From NCBI GenBank assembly GCA_002345575.1, contig DDVX01000015.1, positions 150,166 through 214,165 of the forward strand: a stretch of DNA of 64,000 bases, in the 5' to 3' direction. The stretch's first letter is position 1. Each line of letters opens with the position of its first letter. Both the position numbers and the translations under genes were made by a program. Of this stretch, positions 33,915 to 45,561 are shown one piece after another. Source of the stretch: Stutzerimonas stutzeri (GTDB taxonomy: Bacteria > Pseudomonadota > Gammaproteobacteria > Pseudomonadales > Pseudomonadaceae). Below the pieces are notes generated by a model. That model was given only the letters and a program-made list of their open reading frames with translations, searched no databases and was not told the origin of the DNA.

Positions 33915-34778
33915 ATGCAAGCCATTCGCTGTGTTCTCGTAGTAATTGACCCCAAACTGCCAGAAAATCTCGCATTGAAACGCGCCTGCTTGATCGCTAG
34001 CGTCAGTCAGTCGCGGTTGCACCTGCTCATCTGTGATGGCAAGCAAGATCACAGCGAATACCTAAATCGCCTACGCGAGGAGCTCGAAACCCAGGGCCAC
34101 ACAGCCAGCACCGGGCAGGCGTGGCGCGATAACATCTATCAGACCATTATCAGCGTGCAGCAAGCCGAGGGCTGTGGTCTGGTGATCAAGCAACATGTTC
34201 CTGATAGCCCGCTCAAACGCGCGCTGCTGACTCCGGATGACTGGAAACTGCTGCGTTACTGCCCCTGCCCAGTGCTTATGGTCAAGACCGATACCCCGTG
34301 GACCGGCGGCAACGTACTGGCTGCTGTGGATGTCGGCAACGCCGATATCGAGCATCGAACCCTGCATGCCAGCATCGTCAATTATGGCTACGAAATCGCT
34401 TCTCTGGCCGCCGGCAGCCTGCACGTCATCAGCGCTCATCCTTCAGCCATGCTCTCTGCAGCAGACCCGGCGTTTCAACTGAAGGAGACCATCCAAGCGC
34501 GCTATCGCGATGCCTGCAAGCAGTTCCAGTCAGACTTTGATATTCCCGAGAGCCAACTTCATATCAAGGAAGGCCCGGCTGACGCGCTGATTCCGCATGT
34601 CTGTAAGCAACTGCAGGCCGTGGTAACCATCATCGGCACAGTCGCCCGTACCGGCCTCTCCGGTGCATTGATGGGCAATACTGCCGAAGTGGTGCTGGAC
34701 GCGCTGGAAAGCGATGTGCTCGTGTTAAAGCCTGACGATATCATTGAGCATCTGGAGGGGCTGGTAGCCCAGCGATAA
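33915..34778 (+). CDS. Tandem universal stress protein
   Basis: The product is 287 aa with two UspA-type domains. The first (residues 1-135) ends in CPCPVLMVKTDTPW. The second (about 145-280) has AAVDVGNADIEHRTL, a degenerate ATP-binding loop GTVARTGLSGALMGNTAEVV, and the closing SDVLVLKPD. The G-2x-G-9x-G-S/T pattern is recognisable in the second domain only. CGGAG precedes the ATG. By position it matches P. aeruginosa PA1789. Role: general stress survival, partner unknown. Confidence 0.9.
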   Translation: MQAIRCVLVVIDPKLPENLALKRACLIASVSQSRLHLLICDGKQDHSEYLNRLREELETQGHTASTGQAWRDNIYQTIISVQQAEGCGLVIKQHVPDSPLKRALLTPDDWKLLRYCPCPVLMVKTDTPWTGGNVLAAVDVGNADIEHRTLHASIVNYGYEIASLAAGSLHVISAHPSAMLSAADPAFQLKETIQARYRDACKQFQSDFDIPESQLHIKEGPADALIPHVCKQLQAVVTIIGTVARTGLSGALMGNTAEVVLDALESDVLVLKPDDIIEHLEGLVAQR

Positions 34779-34826
34779 TCTCAAGAGCATGCCCAGACCG
34801 GGATGCGCTCGCATCCCGGTAATCAA

Positions 34827-35294
34827 TCAGCGCAGCCCCTCGACAATGAAGCCTGGAACGATATAGCGCTCGTAGTGGGCCTGTGAGAGCAAAAAGAACT
34901 CTTGATCGATCGCGTCGCGCAAATCGGCCAATGACCAGTTTCGAAACTCCGGTAGCAACACGACGCCATAAGCCTCGAGCTGCTGGATAAACCGTGCACC
35001 GCGAGCGATCAACTGATAGGCCCAGGCATAGGGCGACTGCCCTTCAACAAAACGGATCTGTCGATTCAACAGCTGCTCTCGCAGCAGGCCTGCATCAAAA
35101 ACCTGCACTTTCGCGGTCATTACCTGCGCCAGCAGCTGCTCCAGGCGCACCCACACAGCGCGCTTTTCTTCGTCGTTATAAGCGTTCCACCCCACGATCT
35201 CATGACTGAAGCGCTTGCAACCGCGACAGACAAGATCGCCGTATATGGTCGAGCAACGACCAACACAGGGTGTTTTGATGTGCTGATTTGACAT
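34827..35294 (-). CDS. DUF1289-containing protein
   Basis: The product (155 aa) starts with the DUF1289 motif KTPCVGRCSTIYGDLVCRGC, whose four cysteines probably bind a metal, followed by KRFSHEIVGWNAYNDEEKRA. The rest is a helical extension (RFVEGQSPYAWAYQLIARGA; FFLLSQAHYERYIVPGF) found in longer Pseudomonas members. The ATG at 35292-35294 is preferred over a start nine codons upstream. Function unknown; corresponds to P. aeruginosa PA1788 by position. Confidence 0.85.
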   Translation of the reverse strand: MSNQHIKTPCVGRCSTIYGDLVCRGCKRFSHEIVGWNAYNDEEKRAVWVRLEQLLAQVMTAKVQVFDAGLLREQLLNRQIRFVEGQSPYAWAYQLIARGARFIQQLEAYGVVLLPEFRNWSLADLRDAIDQEFFLLSQAHYERYIVPGFIVEGLR

Positions 35295-35686
35295 GACGAG
35301 CTGGAATTGCCGGACAGCCATGCATCTTAGACTTTTGTCCTAGCTGGGTCACGATTGAATCACCCGGGATGGCCCAAGGCCGCGCCAGACGTGGCCTAGG
35401 AGTACTTTCAGCACATTCGGAATACGGCTGAAACCCTCCGTCTCCGCAGCCCCTCACTTAACTTTTCGGCCCCGTTCCAGTAGTATTGGCCCGCCGTTTT
35501 CGGCGCCACGATCCGTACGAAGCTGTTTTCAAAGCGTCACGAGCACAGTTGAACCGGCCATTTTGCTGGATGCGCAGATCCCTCTAACCAGCGCATCCAG
35601 CACTTCAAGCCACGTAAAACTTTGAAAACAGCTTCCGGATGCGCGTCCCGAAACTCCCAAGGGACCAATGATGAGGGTAATAAACT
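35295..35686. other. acnB upstream region
   Basis: 392 bases between the DUF1289 gene and acnB. No gene; the right half is occupied by the nested inverted repeat at 35519-35635. The acnB promoter should lie here. Confidence 0.6.
35519..35635. repeat. Nested inverted repeat (MITE-like or structured leader) before acnB
   Basis: Outer arms GAAGCTGTTTTCAAAG (35519-35534) and CTTTGAAAACAGCTTC (35620-35635) are a perfect 16-bp inverted repeat. Inside, TGCTGGATGCGC (35564-35575) and GCGCATCCAGCA (35591-35602) form a perfect 12-bp stem with a 15-base loop. The 117-bp unit ends 51 bases before the acnB start. GGATGCGC recurs just outside the right arm. It is either a small non-autonomous mobile element or a folded 5' leader controlling acnB. 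Confidence 0.75.
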
Positions 35687-38296
35687 GTGCTTGAAGCCTA
35701 CCGCAAACATGTAGCAGAGCGTGCCGCTCAGGGTATCGTGCCCCAGCCGCTGAACGCCGAACAAACCGCAGGCCTGATCGAGCTGCTGAAGAACCCGCCA
35801 GCCGGCGAAGAAGTCTTTCTGGTTGACCTGATCACCAACCGCGTCCCCGCAGGCGTTGACGAAGCTGCCTATGTTAAGGCTGGCTTCCTGTCCGCCATCG
35901 CCAAGGGCGAAGCCACCTCCCCGTTGATCAACAAGCAACGCGCCGTTGAACTGCTGGGCACCATGCAGGGCGGCTACAACATCGCCACCATGGTCGAGCT
36001 GCTGGACGATGCCGAGTTGTCCCCCGTAGCCGCCGAGCAACTCAAGCACACCCTGCTGATGTTCGACGCCTTCCACGATGTCGCTGAGAAAGCCAAGGCT
36101 GGCAATGCCAACGCCAAGGCTGTGCTGCAGTCCTGGGCCGACGGCGAGTGGTTCCAGAAGCGCCCGGCGCTAGCTGAAAAGATCACTCTTTCGGTCTTCA
36201 AGGTCACCGGCGAAACCAACACCGACGACCTGTCCCCGGCTCCGGATGCCTGGTCGCGCCCGGACATCCCGCTGCACGCCCTGGCCATGCTGAAAATGGC
36301 TCGTGACGGCATCAACCCCGACGCTCCCGGTTCGGTCGGCCCCATCAAGCAGATGGAAGAATTGAAGGCCAAGGGCTTCCCGGTTGCATACGTCGGTGAC
36401 GTGGTCGGTACTGGTTCTTCTCGTAAGTCCGCCACCAACTCGGTGCTGTGGTTCTTCGGTGACGACATCCCGAACGTACCAAACAAGCGTGCTGGCGGCT
36501 TCTGCTTCGGCACCAAGATCGCCCCGATCTTCTACAACACCATGGAAGACGCCGGCGCTCTGCCGATCGAATTCGACTGTTCCAACCTGGCCATGGGCGA
36601 CGTCATCGACGTGTACCCATATAAGGGTGAAGTACGCCGCCACGGCAGCGACGAGCTGGTTACCACCTTCGAACTAAAAACCGACGTGCTGCTGGACGAA
36701 GTCCGTGCTGGCGGTCGTATCCCGCTGATCATCGGTCGCGGTCTGACCGACAAGGCACGGGCCGAACTGGGCCTCGGCCCGGCCAACTTGTTCAAGCTGC
36801 CGGTCGCCCCAGCTGACAGCGGCAAGGGTTTCACCCTGGCGCAAAAGATGGTCGGTCGCGCCTGCGGTCTGCCGGAAGGCAAGGGCGTACGTCCTGGCAC
36901 CTACTGCGAACCGAAGATGACCACCGTCGGCTCCCAGGACACCACGGGCCCAATGACCCGCGACGAGCTGAAAGACCTCGCGTGCCTGGGTTTCTCCGCT
37001 GACCTGGTGATGCAGTCCTTCTGCCACACCGCCGCCTACCCTAAGCCGATCGACGTCAACACCCACCACACCCTGCCGGACTTCATCCAGAACCGCGGCG
37101 GCGTATCCCTGCGTCCGGGTGACGGCATCATCCACAGCTGGTTGAACCGCATGCTGCTGCCCGATACTGTCGGCACTGGCGGCGACTCCCACACCCGCTT
37201 CCCGATGGGCATCTCCTTCCCGGCTGGTTCCGGCCTGGTAGCCTTCGCTGCCGCTACCGGCGTCATGCCGCTGGACATGCCGGAATCCGTACTGGTGCGC
37301 TTCAAAGGCGAAATGCAGCCAGGCATCACGCTGCGTGACCTGGTCCATGCCATCCCCTACTACGCCATTCAGAACGGCATGCTGACGGTCGAGAAGAAGG
37401 GCAAGAAAAACATCTTCTCCGGTCGCATCCTGGAAATCGAAGGCCTGAACAACCTGACCGTTGAACAAGCCTTCGAGCTGTCCGATGCCTCTGCCGAGCG
37501 CTCGGCTGCAGGCTGCACTATCAAGCTGCCGGAAGAGGCGATTGCCGAGTACCTGACCTCCAACATCACCCTGATGCGCTGGATGATCAGCGAAGGCTAC
37601 GGCGATGCACGCACCCTGGAGCGTCGCGCTCAGGCGATGGAAGCGTGGCTGGCTAAGCCAAGTCTGCTGGCCGCCGACGAGGACGCCGAGTACGCCGCCG
37701 TGATCGAAATCGATCTGGCCGACGTGAAAGAGCCGGTCCTCTGCGCACCGAACGACCCGGATGATGCGCGCCTGCTCTCCACCGTTGCTGGCGAGAAGAT
37801 CGATGAAGTATTTATCGGCTCGTGCATGACCAACATCGGCCACTTCCGCGCGGCCGGTAAGCTGCTGGACAAGGTCAAGGGCGGTATTCCAACTCGTCTA
37901 TGGCTGGCCCCGCCGACCAAGATGGACGCTCACCAGCTGACCGAAGAAGGCTACTACGGTATCTACGGCAAGGCCGGTGCACGCATGGAAATGCCAGGCT
38001 GCTCGCTGTGCATGGGTAACCAGGCTCGCGTCCAGACCGGTTCGACCGTAGTGTCCACCTCGACCCGTAACTTCCCGAACCGCCTGGGTGACGCGACTAA
38101 CGTGTACCTGGCCTCCGCCGAACTGGCGGCAGTCGCCTCGATTACCGGCAAGCTGCCGACCGTCGAGGAATACATGGAGTACGCGAAAGAGATCGACACC
38201 ATGGCTAGCGATGTCTATCGCTACCTGAGCTTCGACCAGATCGCCGAATTCCGTGACTCTGCGGAAAAGGCCAAGATCCAAGTGGTTGAGGTCTGA
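35687..38296 (+). CDS. acnB: Aconitate hydratase B (bifunctional with 2-methylisocitrate dehydratase)
   Basis: AcnB is the main TCA-cycle aconitase (citrate to isocitrate) and also hydrates 2-methylaconitate in the methylcitrate cycle. The 869-aa product has the N-terminal HEAT-like domain (AGLIELLKNPPAGEEVFLVD), the swivel domain (TGSSRKSATNSVLWFFGDDI) ahead of the core as in type B enzymes, and the [4Fe-4S] cysteines in DLVMQSFCHTAAYP (about 446) and GCSLCMGNQARV (about 770). It starts with a GTG (35687) behind GAGGG; the translation MLEAYRKHVAERAAQG is the conserved AcnB N-terminus. It is read alone, with a terminator. Confidence 0.97.
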   Translation: MLEAYRKHVAERAAQGIVPQPLNAEQTAGLIELLKNPPAGEEVFLVDLITNRVPAGVDEAAYVKAGFLSAIAKGEATSPLINKQRAVELLGTMQGGYNIATMVELLDDAELSPVAAEQLKHTLLMFDAFHDVAEKAKAGNANAKAVLQSWADGEWFQKRPALAEKITLSVFKVTGETNTDDLSPAPDAWSRPDIPLHALAMLKMARDGINPDAPGSVGPIKQMEELKAKGFPVAYVGDVVGTGSSRKSATNSVLWFFGDDIPNVPNKRAGGFCFGTKIAPIFYNTMEDAGALPIEFDCSNLAMGDVIDVYPYKGEVRRHGSDELVTTFELKTDVLLDEVRAGGRIPLIIGRGLTDKARAELGLGPANLFKLPVAPADSGKGFTLAQKMVGRACGLPEGKGVRPGTYCEPKMTTVGSQDTTGPMTRDELKDLACLGFSADLVMQSFCHTAAYPKPIDVNTHHTLPDFIQNRGGVSLRPGDGIIHSWLNRMLLPDTVGTGGDSHTRFPMGISFPAGSGLVAFAAATGVMPLDMPESVLVRFKGEMQPGITLRDLVHAIPYYAIQNGMLTVEKKGKKNIFSGRILEIEGLNNLTVEQAFELSDASAERSAAGCTIKLPEEAIAEYLTSNITLMRWMISEGYGDARTLERRAQAMEAWLAKPSLLAADEDAEYAAVIEIDLADVKEPVLCAPNDPDDARLLSTVAGEKIDEVFIGSCMTNIGHFRAAGKLLDKVKGGIPTRLWLAPPTKMDAHQLTEEGYYGIYGKAGARMEMPGCSLCMGNQARVQTGSTVVSTSTRNFPNRLGDATNVYLASAELAAVASITGKLPTVEEYMEYAKEIDTMASDVYRYLSFDQIAEFRDSAEKAKIQVVEV

Positions 38297-38350
38297 GGCT
38301 TAGCGTCGGAAAAAAGAGCTGCCTGAACCGGTAGCTCTGACAGCGTTGGA

Positions 38351-38382
38351 AAGCCCGTATCGAAAGATGCGGGCTTTTTTTT
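38351..38382 (+). terminator. Terminator of acnB
   Basis: AAGCCCGTATC-GAAA-GATGCGGGCTT followed by a run of T; tetraloop hairpin 54 bases after the acnB stop codon. Confidence 0.88.
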
Positions 38383-38434
38383 GCTTGAGTGACAGGGCAG
38401 CGACCAACCCGGCCATCACCGTTTGGCAGGCAAT

Positions 38435-38472
38435 AAAAAACCCGGTCTGCAGTTATGCAAGACCGGGTTTTT
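38435..38472 (-). terminator. Terminator of oprF
   Basis: AAAAACCCGGTCT and AGACCGGGTTTTT form the stem, with T-tract on the minus strand, 18 bases after the oprF stop codon. Confidence 0.88.
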
Positions 38473-38490
38473 AAGCAGCTAAGCCAGGTA

Positions 38491-39480
38491 TCAGCGAACC
38501 TGAGTTTCTACTTCAGCTTCAACGCGACGGTTGATCTGACGACCTTCCTCGGTGTTGTTATCAGCAACCGGACGGGACTCGCCGTAGCCGACCGAATCAA
38601 CGCGCTGGCTTTCTACGCCGTACTGGTTGACCAGAACTTCGCGAACAGCCTGAGCACGACGCTCGGACAGACGCTGGTTGTACTGGTCGGTACCTACGGA
38701 GTCAGTATGACCCTCGACAACGGTGCTGGTCTGCGGGTACTGCTGCATGAAGTCAGCCAGGTTCTTGATGTCGCTGTAGCTTTCTTCGCGAACCTGAGCC
38801 CGGTCGAAGTCGAACTTCACGTCCAGCTCAACACGGACCAGTTCCGGCTCCGGCTCTGGCTCGGTATCAACGATAGGAGCCGGTGCCGGCTCTGGAGTCG
38901 GCTCGACCTGAGCAACCTGGCGAGTGGTGCCGCCGAAGTTCAGACCTACACCCAGACCAGCCATCCACTCGGCTTCGTCTGCATCGATGTTGTACATGCC
39001 ATCAACGCTGGCCTTGGCGAAGAAGTTCTCGGTGAAGTAATACTTCACGCCGGTACCAACGTTCGCGAAGGTGCTGCTATCACGACCACCACGAGCAGCC
39101 TGTCCGATGCTCTGATGAGCAGCGCCTGCGGAAACGTAGGGACGCAGGCCCACACCCGGCTGACCGAAGTGGTAGGTAGCATCAAGCGAAGTCAGGCTGC
39201 CCTTGATGTTCTTGTGACCATCGGCGCCCAGCGGATCCTGAGAAGTCAGGTCATGGTATTCACCATAGGACAGGCCAAGCGACACGTCTTCAGTCAGGAA
39301 GTAGCTGATGCCAGCGCCATAGAGCTCACCATCACGCTGCACGTCACGCGAGCTGTCGGTGAAATAGTGCTTGCCGAATGCTTCCACCTCAACGGCGCCT
39401 TGGCCCTGAGCCAGCGCGCTGAAAGAAGTGGCGGCAATCAGGGAGCCAATCGCAACGCCCAAGGTGTTTTTAAGCTTCAT
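38491..39480 (-). CDS. oprF: Major outer-membrane porin OprF (OmpA family)
   Basis: OprF is the main structural, non-specific porin of pseudomonads and links the outer membrane to peptidoglycan. The 329-aa precursor has a signal peptide ending SFSALA (24 residues), an N-terminal 8-stranded barrel (about 25-180), a Pro/Glu hinge (EPTPEPAPAPIVDTEPEPEP, about 195-214), and an OmpA-like peptidoglycan-binding domain (KFDFDRAQVREESYSDI; VVEGHTDSVGTDQYNQRLSE; GYGESRPVADN). The hinge has no cysteine pairs, unlike P. aeruginosa OprF. It lies directly downstream of sigX and is expected to have both housekeeping and SigX-dependent promoters in the 100-base spacer. Confidence 0.97.
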   Translation of the reverse strand: MKLKNTLGVAIGSLIAATSFSALAQGQGAVEVEAFGKHYFTDSSRDVQRDGELYGAGISYFLTEDVSLGLSYGEYHDLTSQDPLGADGHKNIKGSLTSLDATYHFGQPGVGLRPYVSAGAAHQSIGQAARGGRDSSTFANVGTGVKYYFTENFFAKASVDGMYNIDADEAEWMAGLGVGLNFGGTTRQVAQVEPTPEPAPAPIVDTEPEPEPELVRVELDVKFDFDRAQVREESYSDIKNLADFMQQYPQTSTVVEGHTDSVGTDQYNQRLSERRAQAVREVLVNQYGVESQRVDSVGYGESRPVADNNTEEGRQINRRVEAEVETQVR

Positions 39481-39580
39481 CCGTAAATCCCCATCTGGTG
39501 GTTAGTATCAGAACAATCTAAGGAACCCCGGCTAACTGAAAACCCAGGCTGTTCGCTGTCAATGAGACAACTTCAAGCCG

Positions 39581-40147
39581 TTAAGTTTCAGTCAATCCGG
39601 AAAATTTTTCCCGTAGTTTATCAAGCGCTCGTTTGTAACGCATCTTCGTTGCGCTTAGCCCCATGTGCATGATGTCTGCAATTTCCTGGAACTCCAGCTC
39701 TGCAACAAAGCGCAAAACTAATATTTCACGGTCGATCTGATTCACATGTATCAGCCACTGCTCTAGCCCGGTCTTTTCCGTAACTACCGGTGCGCTTTCC
39801 TCAGTGGCCTCTTCGATCGGATCCAGACTTAGCGCATCAAGCAGACGCCTCTTGCGGCGCTCTTTGCGGTACTGCGTGATACATTCATTATAAGTGATGC
39901 TATACAGCCATGTTTTGAACTTTGACTTTCCTTCGAAGTTCTTCAGGCCATACAAGACCTTCAGCATTACCTCTTGACATACGTCATCAGCGTCTCGTTC
40001 GTTTCCAAGATAACGAGCACACACATTGAAAAGAGTGCGCTGATATCGCCGCATCAACTCTTCATATGCACGGGTTATATGAAACAACTCTGCATGGGCA
40101 CGCTGCACCAACTCTTCGTCGGAAAGCTCGCGTGGGTCATAGCTCAT
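39581..40147 (-). CDS. sigX: ECF sigma factor SigX
   Basis: SigX is an extracytoplasmic-function sigma factor controlling envelope, fatty-acid and oprF expression in pseudomonads. The 188-aa product has region 2 (RYLGNERDADDVCQEVMLKV; FKTWLYSITYNECITQYRKE) and region 4 (LVLRFVAELEFQEIADIMHM; GLSATKMRYKRALDKLREKF). No anti-sigma factor gene is next to it, as is usual for SigX; cmpX is thought to act in its regulation. I chose the ATG at 40145-40147; a TTG at 40171 would add eight residues and is possible, since P. aeruginosa SigX has a few residues before YDPREL. Confidence 0.96.
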   Translation of the reverse strand: MSYDPRELSDEELVQRAHAELFHITRAYEELMRRYQRTLFNVCARYLGNERDADDVCQEVMLKVLYGLKNFEGKSKFKTWLYSITYNECITQYRKERRKRRLLDALSLDPIEEATEESAPVVTEKTGLEQWLIHVNQIDREILVLRFVAELEFQEIADIMHMGLSATKMRYKRALDKLREKFSGLTET

Positions 40148-40248
40148 TGTAGGCGGGAGGGCTGTAGTCAAGACGCTTCGAACCGGCAGTCAAAGTCATG
40201 GCCAGCATTCATTGAAGACCAACAGAATTAGCAGCGTACTTTAACAGA

Positions 40249-41079
40249 TTATCGGCCCGGGCGGCTGTCCACACGCTGTTCCAGCAACACTCTGTTGGCA
40301 ATCGATACCCGCTCGCCATCATCCGTTAGCAGATGGGTCTTGGCGGTACCAATTTCTTCGATCTCGCCTTCCAGATCCAATCCTTCTATACGCACGCGCT
40401 GGCCTACTCCGTACAGCTCCCGCACGTAGATACCCGCAAGAATCTGGCTGACCAGTTCACGGCTACCCATGCCCAACGCCAGCGCAACAGCAAGGCCAAC
40501 AGAAATCAGGGCAATGGCGATGACATAGTTAAGCAGCTCGGTTTTCACCTCAAGCTGACCGATAGCGACCGAAATGCTGATGATGATCACCAGTCCCTGG
40601 GCGATTCGTCCCAGGCCACCGGCATATTCAAGTCCGACACCTTCCGCTGCGCCGCGTACCAGTCCGCTAACAAGCTGAGCCAGCAGCACACCAGCAAGCA
40701 GAATCAGCCCAGCACCGAACACCTTTGGTACATACAGCGCCAGCATATCGAGGGTGGCCGACACACGCGCCAGCCCCAGCGACTCGGCCGCCGACACGAG
40801 AAAGATCAGCAGAACGAACCAGTAGACGACTTTTCCGATCAAGGTAGAGATCGGGGCACGAATACCGGCACGTCCAAGCAGCTTGGTTGTACCCGTACCT
40901 GTGACCAACCGATCAAGGCCAATCTTCGCCAGCCCTTTGGACAACAGAGCGTCAAGCACTTTGGCGACAACAAAGCCGATTGCGACAACCAGCAGCGCGC
41001 CAAACAGACGGGGAATAAAGGCTGCAATGGGCGCCCAGAGCGCACTCATTGCCGCCAACAGACTCTGGCTCCACTCCAT
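40249..41079 (-). CDS. cmpX: Mechanosensitive channel-like protein CmpX
   Basis: The 276-aa product has repeated conserved TM-helix segments (FIPRLFGALLVVAIGFVVAK; FGAGLILLAGVLLAQLVSGL; LISVGLAVALALGMGSREL) and a C-terminal small MscS-like beta domain (GVGQRVRIEGLDLEGEIEEI; DDGERVSIANRVLL). This is the CmpX family, a cytoplasmic-membrane protein encoded upstream of sigX and reported to modulate SigX activity. The ATG at 41077-41079 is preferred over a TTG two codons upstream. Only 2 bases separate it from crfX. Confidence 0.94.
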   Translation of the reverse strand: MEWSQSLLAAMSALWAPIAAFIPRLFGALLVVAIGFVVAKVLDALLSKGLAKIGLDRLVTGTGTTKLLGRAGIRAPISTLIGKVVYWFVLLIFLVSAAESLGLARVSATLDMLALYVPKVFGAGLILLAGVLLAQLVSGLVRGAAEGVGLEYAGGLGRIAQGLVIIISISVAIGQLEVKTELLNYVIAIALISVGLAVALALGMGSRELVSQILAGIYVRELYGVGQRVRIEGLDLEGEIEEIGTAKTHLLTDDGERVSIANRVLLEQRVDSRPGR

Positions 41080-41081
41080 GA

Positions 41082-41366
41082 TCAATCAGCCTTGTCGAAT
41101 GAAGAAGTTGAATGGTCGGTGTTGCTCGCGGGGGTGGCCGTAGAACGAGCTGCACCACTGCTGAGCACGACCATCAGCGTTGGTAACCAATGCCCCATCA
41201 GGCCAAACAGATCACCCGCACCCACTTGGCGGTTAGCCGTTTTCAGTACTCGGTCCAGACAGGCATCATCGTCATGCCCGGACTGTGTCTTGAGCATATC
41301 GCGCAGGGATTCTTCAAACGGATCGCCCATGCTCACCTCGTTAAACTCCGACTCGGGAAGTGTCAT
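41082..41366 (-). CDS. crfX: CrfX, small protein of the sigX cluster
   Basis: The product (94 aa) contains SLRDMLKTQSGHDDDACLDR and a hydrophobic segment (GDLFGLMGHWLPTLMVVLSS). It matches the position and size of CrfX, which in pseudomonads lies between cmaX and cmpX. No domain of known function. It probably forms one transcript with cmpX. Confidence 0.85.
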   Translation of the reverse strand: MTLPESEFNEVSMGDPFEESLRDMLKTQSGHDDDACLDRVLKTANRQVGAGDLFGLMGHWLPTLMVVLSSGAARSTATPASNTDHSTSSFDKAD

Positions 41367-41427
41367 TTCATCGACAGTCGAAAAAATGCTTCAGACCCTA
41401 GACGGCACCGGCATAAAAAAGTCACAT

Positions 41428-42417
41428 TCACACCCACTTCAGGCGGCGGAATATCCACCACTGGAAAAGCGCTACGGCAGCGATTAGCGTGCATGCCAGC
41501 GCAAAACCGTAGGGGTTTTCCGAGCCAGGTATGCCTCCGACATTAATGCCCAGCAGGCCGGTGAGAAAACTCATCGGCAGAAAGAAGCCGGTGATGATGC
41601 CCAGCAGATACATGGTCCGGTTCATCCTCTCGCGCATGCGCCGCTCTTCCGCTTCCAACACCAGGTTGACCCGCTCTCGGACCAGCTCTAGCTCTTCGAG
41701 GTAGCGAATCAGACGGTTGCTCAGCTCATTCCAGTAGTCGGTATCGTCATCGACGAACCAGGGGAGCCGCTTACGCGCGAGCTGTGCGTAAATCTCACTC
41801 TGCGGCAACAGGAAGCGACGCAGGCTTGCTGCCCGCCGGCGTAACGTAAGCAAGTTGTCCTGCTGTGGCGTATAGCGCGGATCGGTTTCGAGACGGTCCT
41901 CTTCGTCATCCACCTTCTCGGCGAGCAACGTGATTAGATCCTCTACGTGCTCGGTCATAGCCTCGGCAAGACTGATCAAGACCTCAGAGGCGGTTTTCGG
42001 GCCGTGGCCTGCGGCCAGTTGCCGGATTAACACTTCAGTGGAGCGCAGTGGACGCAAACGTAGCGAGATCACCCTGCGCGCATCGGCAAATACCCGCAGT
42101 GAGACCATGTCTTCGGGGGCGGCATCCGGATTGAGGTTTATCCCACGCAGAAACAGTAAAAGCTCATCAGCCGGCAACGGCAGCAGCCGCGGCCGCGTGT
42201 TTTCCTCAAGTAGCACGTCACAGGCAAAACTGTTCAAGCCACTCTGCTCACGCAACCAGCTTTGAGCCTGGGGCTGGCTGCGATCCCAGTGCAGCCACAG
42301 GCTTTCGCCTTCAGCCAGGGTAAGCGAAGCTATGTCCGCATACGCGAGCTGTCGGGCGCCGCCGCGCCCATCCAGCACCAGGGCGTGCAACAGGCCCGTT
42401 TCCTCATCAGTCGGCAT
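41428..42417 (-). CDS. cmaX: CorA-family divalent metal transporter (CmaX/ZntB-like)
   Basis: The 329-aa product has a large cytosolic N-terminal domain, a long helix (around EDLITLLAEKVDDEEDRLE to VNLVLEAEERRMRERMN), and two C-terminal transmembrane helices. The pore signature is LLGINVGGIPG, a GIN motif as in ZntB-like members instead of GMN of Mg2+ channels. It is therefore more likely to carry Zn2+ or act as a related transporter. Position next to crfX-cmpX identifies it as CmaX of the sigX region. Confidence 0.93.
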   Translation of the reverse strand: MPTDEETGLLHALVLDGRGGARQLAYADIASLTLAEGESLWLHWDRSQPQAQSWLREQSGLNSFACDVLLEENTRPRLLPLPADELLLFLRGINLNPDAAPEDMVSLRVFADARRVISLRLRPLRSTEVLIRQLAAGHGPKTASEVLISLAEAMTEHVEDLITLLAEKVDDEEDRLETDPRYTPQQDNLLTLRRRAASLRRFLLPQSEIYAQLARKRLPWFVDDDTDYWNELSNRLIRYLEELELVRERVNLVLEAEERRMRERMNRTMYLLGIITGFFLPMSFLTGLLGINVGGIPGSENPYGFALACTLIAAVALFQWWIFRRLKWV

Positions 42418-42441
42418 GATTTCCCCCGCTCAGACCGCAAA

Positions 42442-42462
42442 AAGCCCGGCGTAACCGGGCTT
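42442..42462 (-). terminator. Terminator between rraA-like gene and cmaX
   Basis: AAGCCCGG-CGTAA-CCGGGCTT, 8-bp stem with five A residues upstream (T-tract on the minus strand), ending the rraA-like transcript. Confidence 0.8.
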
Positions 42463-42481
42463 ATGTAAGCAAACATGCAAC

Positions 42482-42970
42482 TCAGCCAGGCATTTTCAGA
42501 GCTTCTGGCGAAACCACGATTCCGTTGTTGTCTGCGTACAGGTATTCGCCTGGACGGAAAGTTACCCCGCAGAAGGTGACCGGGATGTTCAGCTCTCCGA
42601 CACCACGCTTGTTGCTCTTGAGCGGATGGCTAGCGAGTGCCTGAACGCCAAGATCGGTCTGCGCGACGATATCCACGTCACGAATGCATCCATAAACGAC
42701 TAGCCCCTGCCAGCCATTGCGTGCAGCTTTATCGGCGAGCATGTCGCCCAGCAGAGCGCAGCGCAACGAGCCGCCACCGTCGACGACCATCACCTTGCCG
42801 GTGCCGTCGAGCTCGACTTGCTCCTTGACTACCGAGTTATCCTCGAAGCACTTGACCGTGACGATCTGACCACCAAAGGAATCGCGGCCACCGAAATTGC
42901 TGAAGATAGGCTCCACCACCTGTACTAACTCAGGATAGGCATCGCACAGATCTGGCGTGACGTATTGCAT
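42482..42970 (-). CDS. rraA: RraA-like protein (RNase E regulator / HMG aldolase fold)
   Basis: The 162-aa product has TPDLCDAYPELVQVVEPIF, the fold signature DGGGSLRCALLGDMLADKA and VVYGCIRDVDIVAQTDLGVQ, where GxxRD is conserved. This fold includes E. coli RraA, which inhibits RNase E, and class II 4-hydroxy-4-methyl-2-oxoglutarate aldolases; which activity this protein has cannot be decided here. The ATG at 42968-42970 has GGAGAA just upstream. It is downstream of ppsA on the same strand. Confidence 0.88.
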   Translation of the reverse strand: MQYVTPDLCDAYPELVQVVEPIFSNFGGRDSFGGQIVTVKCFEDNSVVKEQVELDGTGKVMVVDGGGSLRCALLGDMLADKAARNGWQGLVVYGCIRDVDIVAQTDLGVQALASHPLKSNKRGVGELNIPVTFCGVTFRPGEYLYADNNGIVVSPEALKMPG

Positions 42971-43035
42971 GAGAATTCTCCTGTTTAACTGTTGCAAAAA
43001 AAGGGCGAAATCGTCCTCTTTTTGCCTGCCTGCGA

Positions 43036-45408
<2,373 letters not shown>

Positions 45409-45561
45409 GGTGATCACTCCACGTTGTATTGGAAACTCGGTTCGCGCCATGTGGCACGGTGGCCCGGCTCTGCAAAATAAGTGACAATGCCAGCCCAATC
45501 GAGGCTCTTCAAAGGGCCTTACTATAGCTGAGAAGCGTTCTCGACTTAAGGCTCCAGGGCA

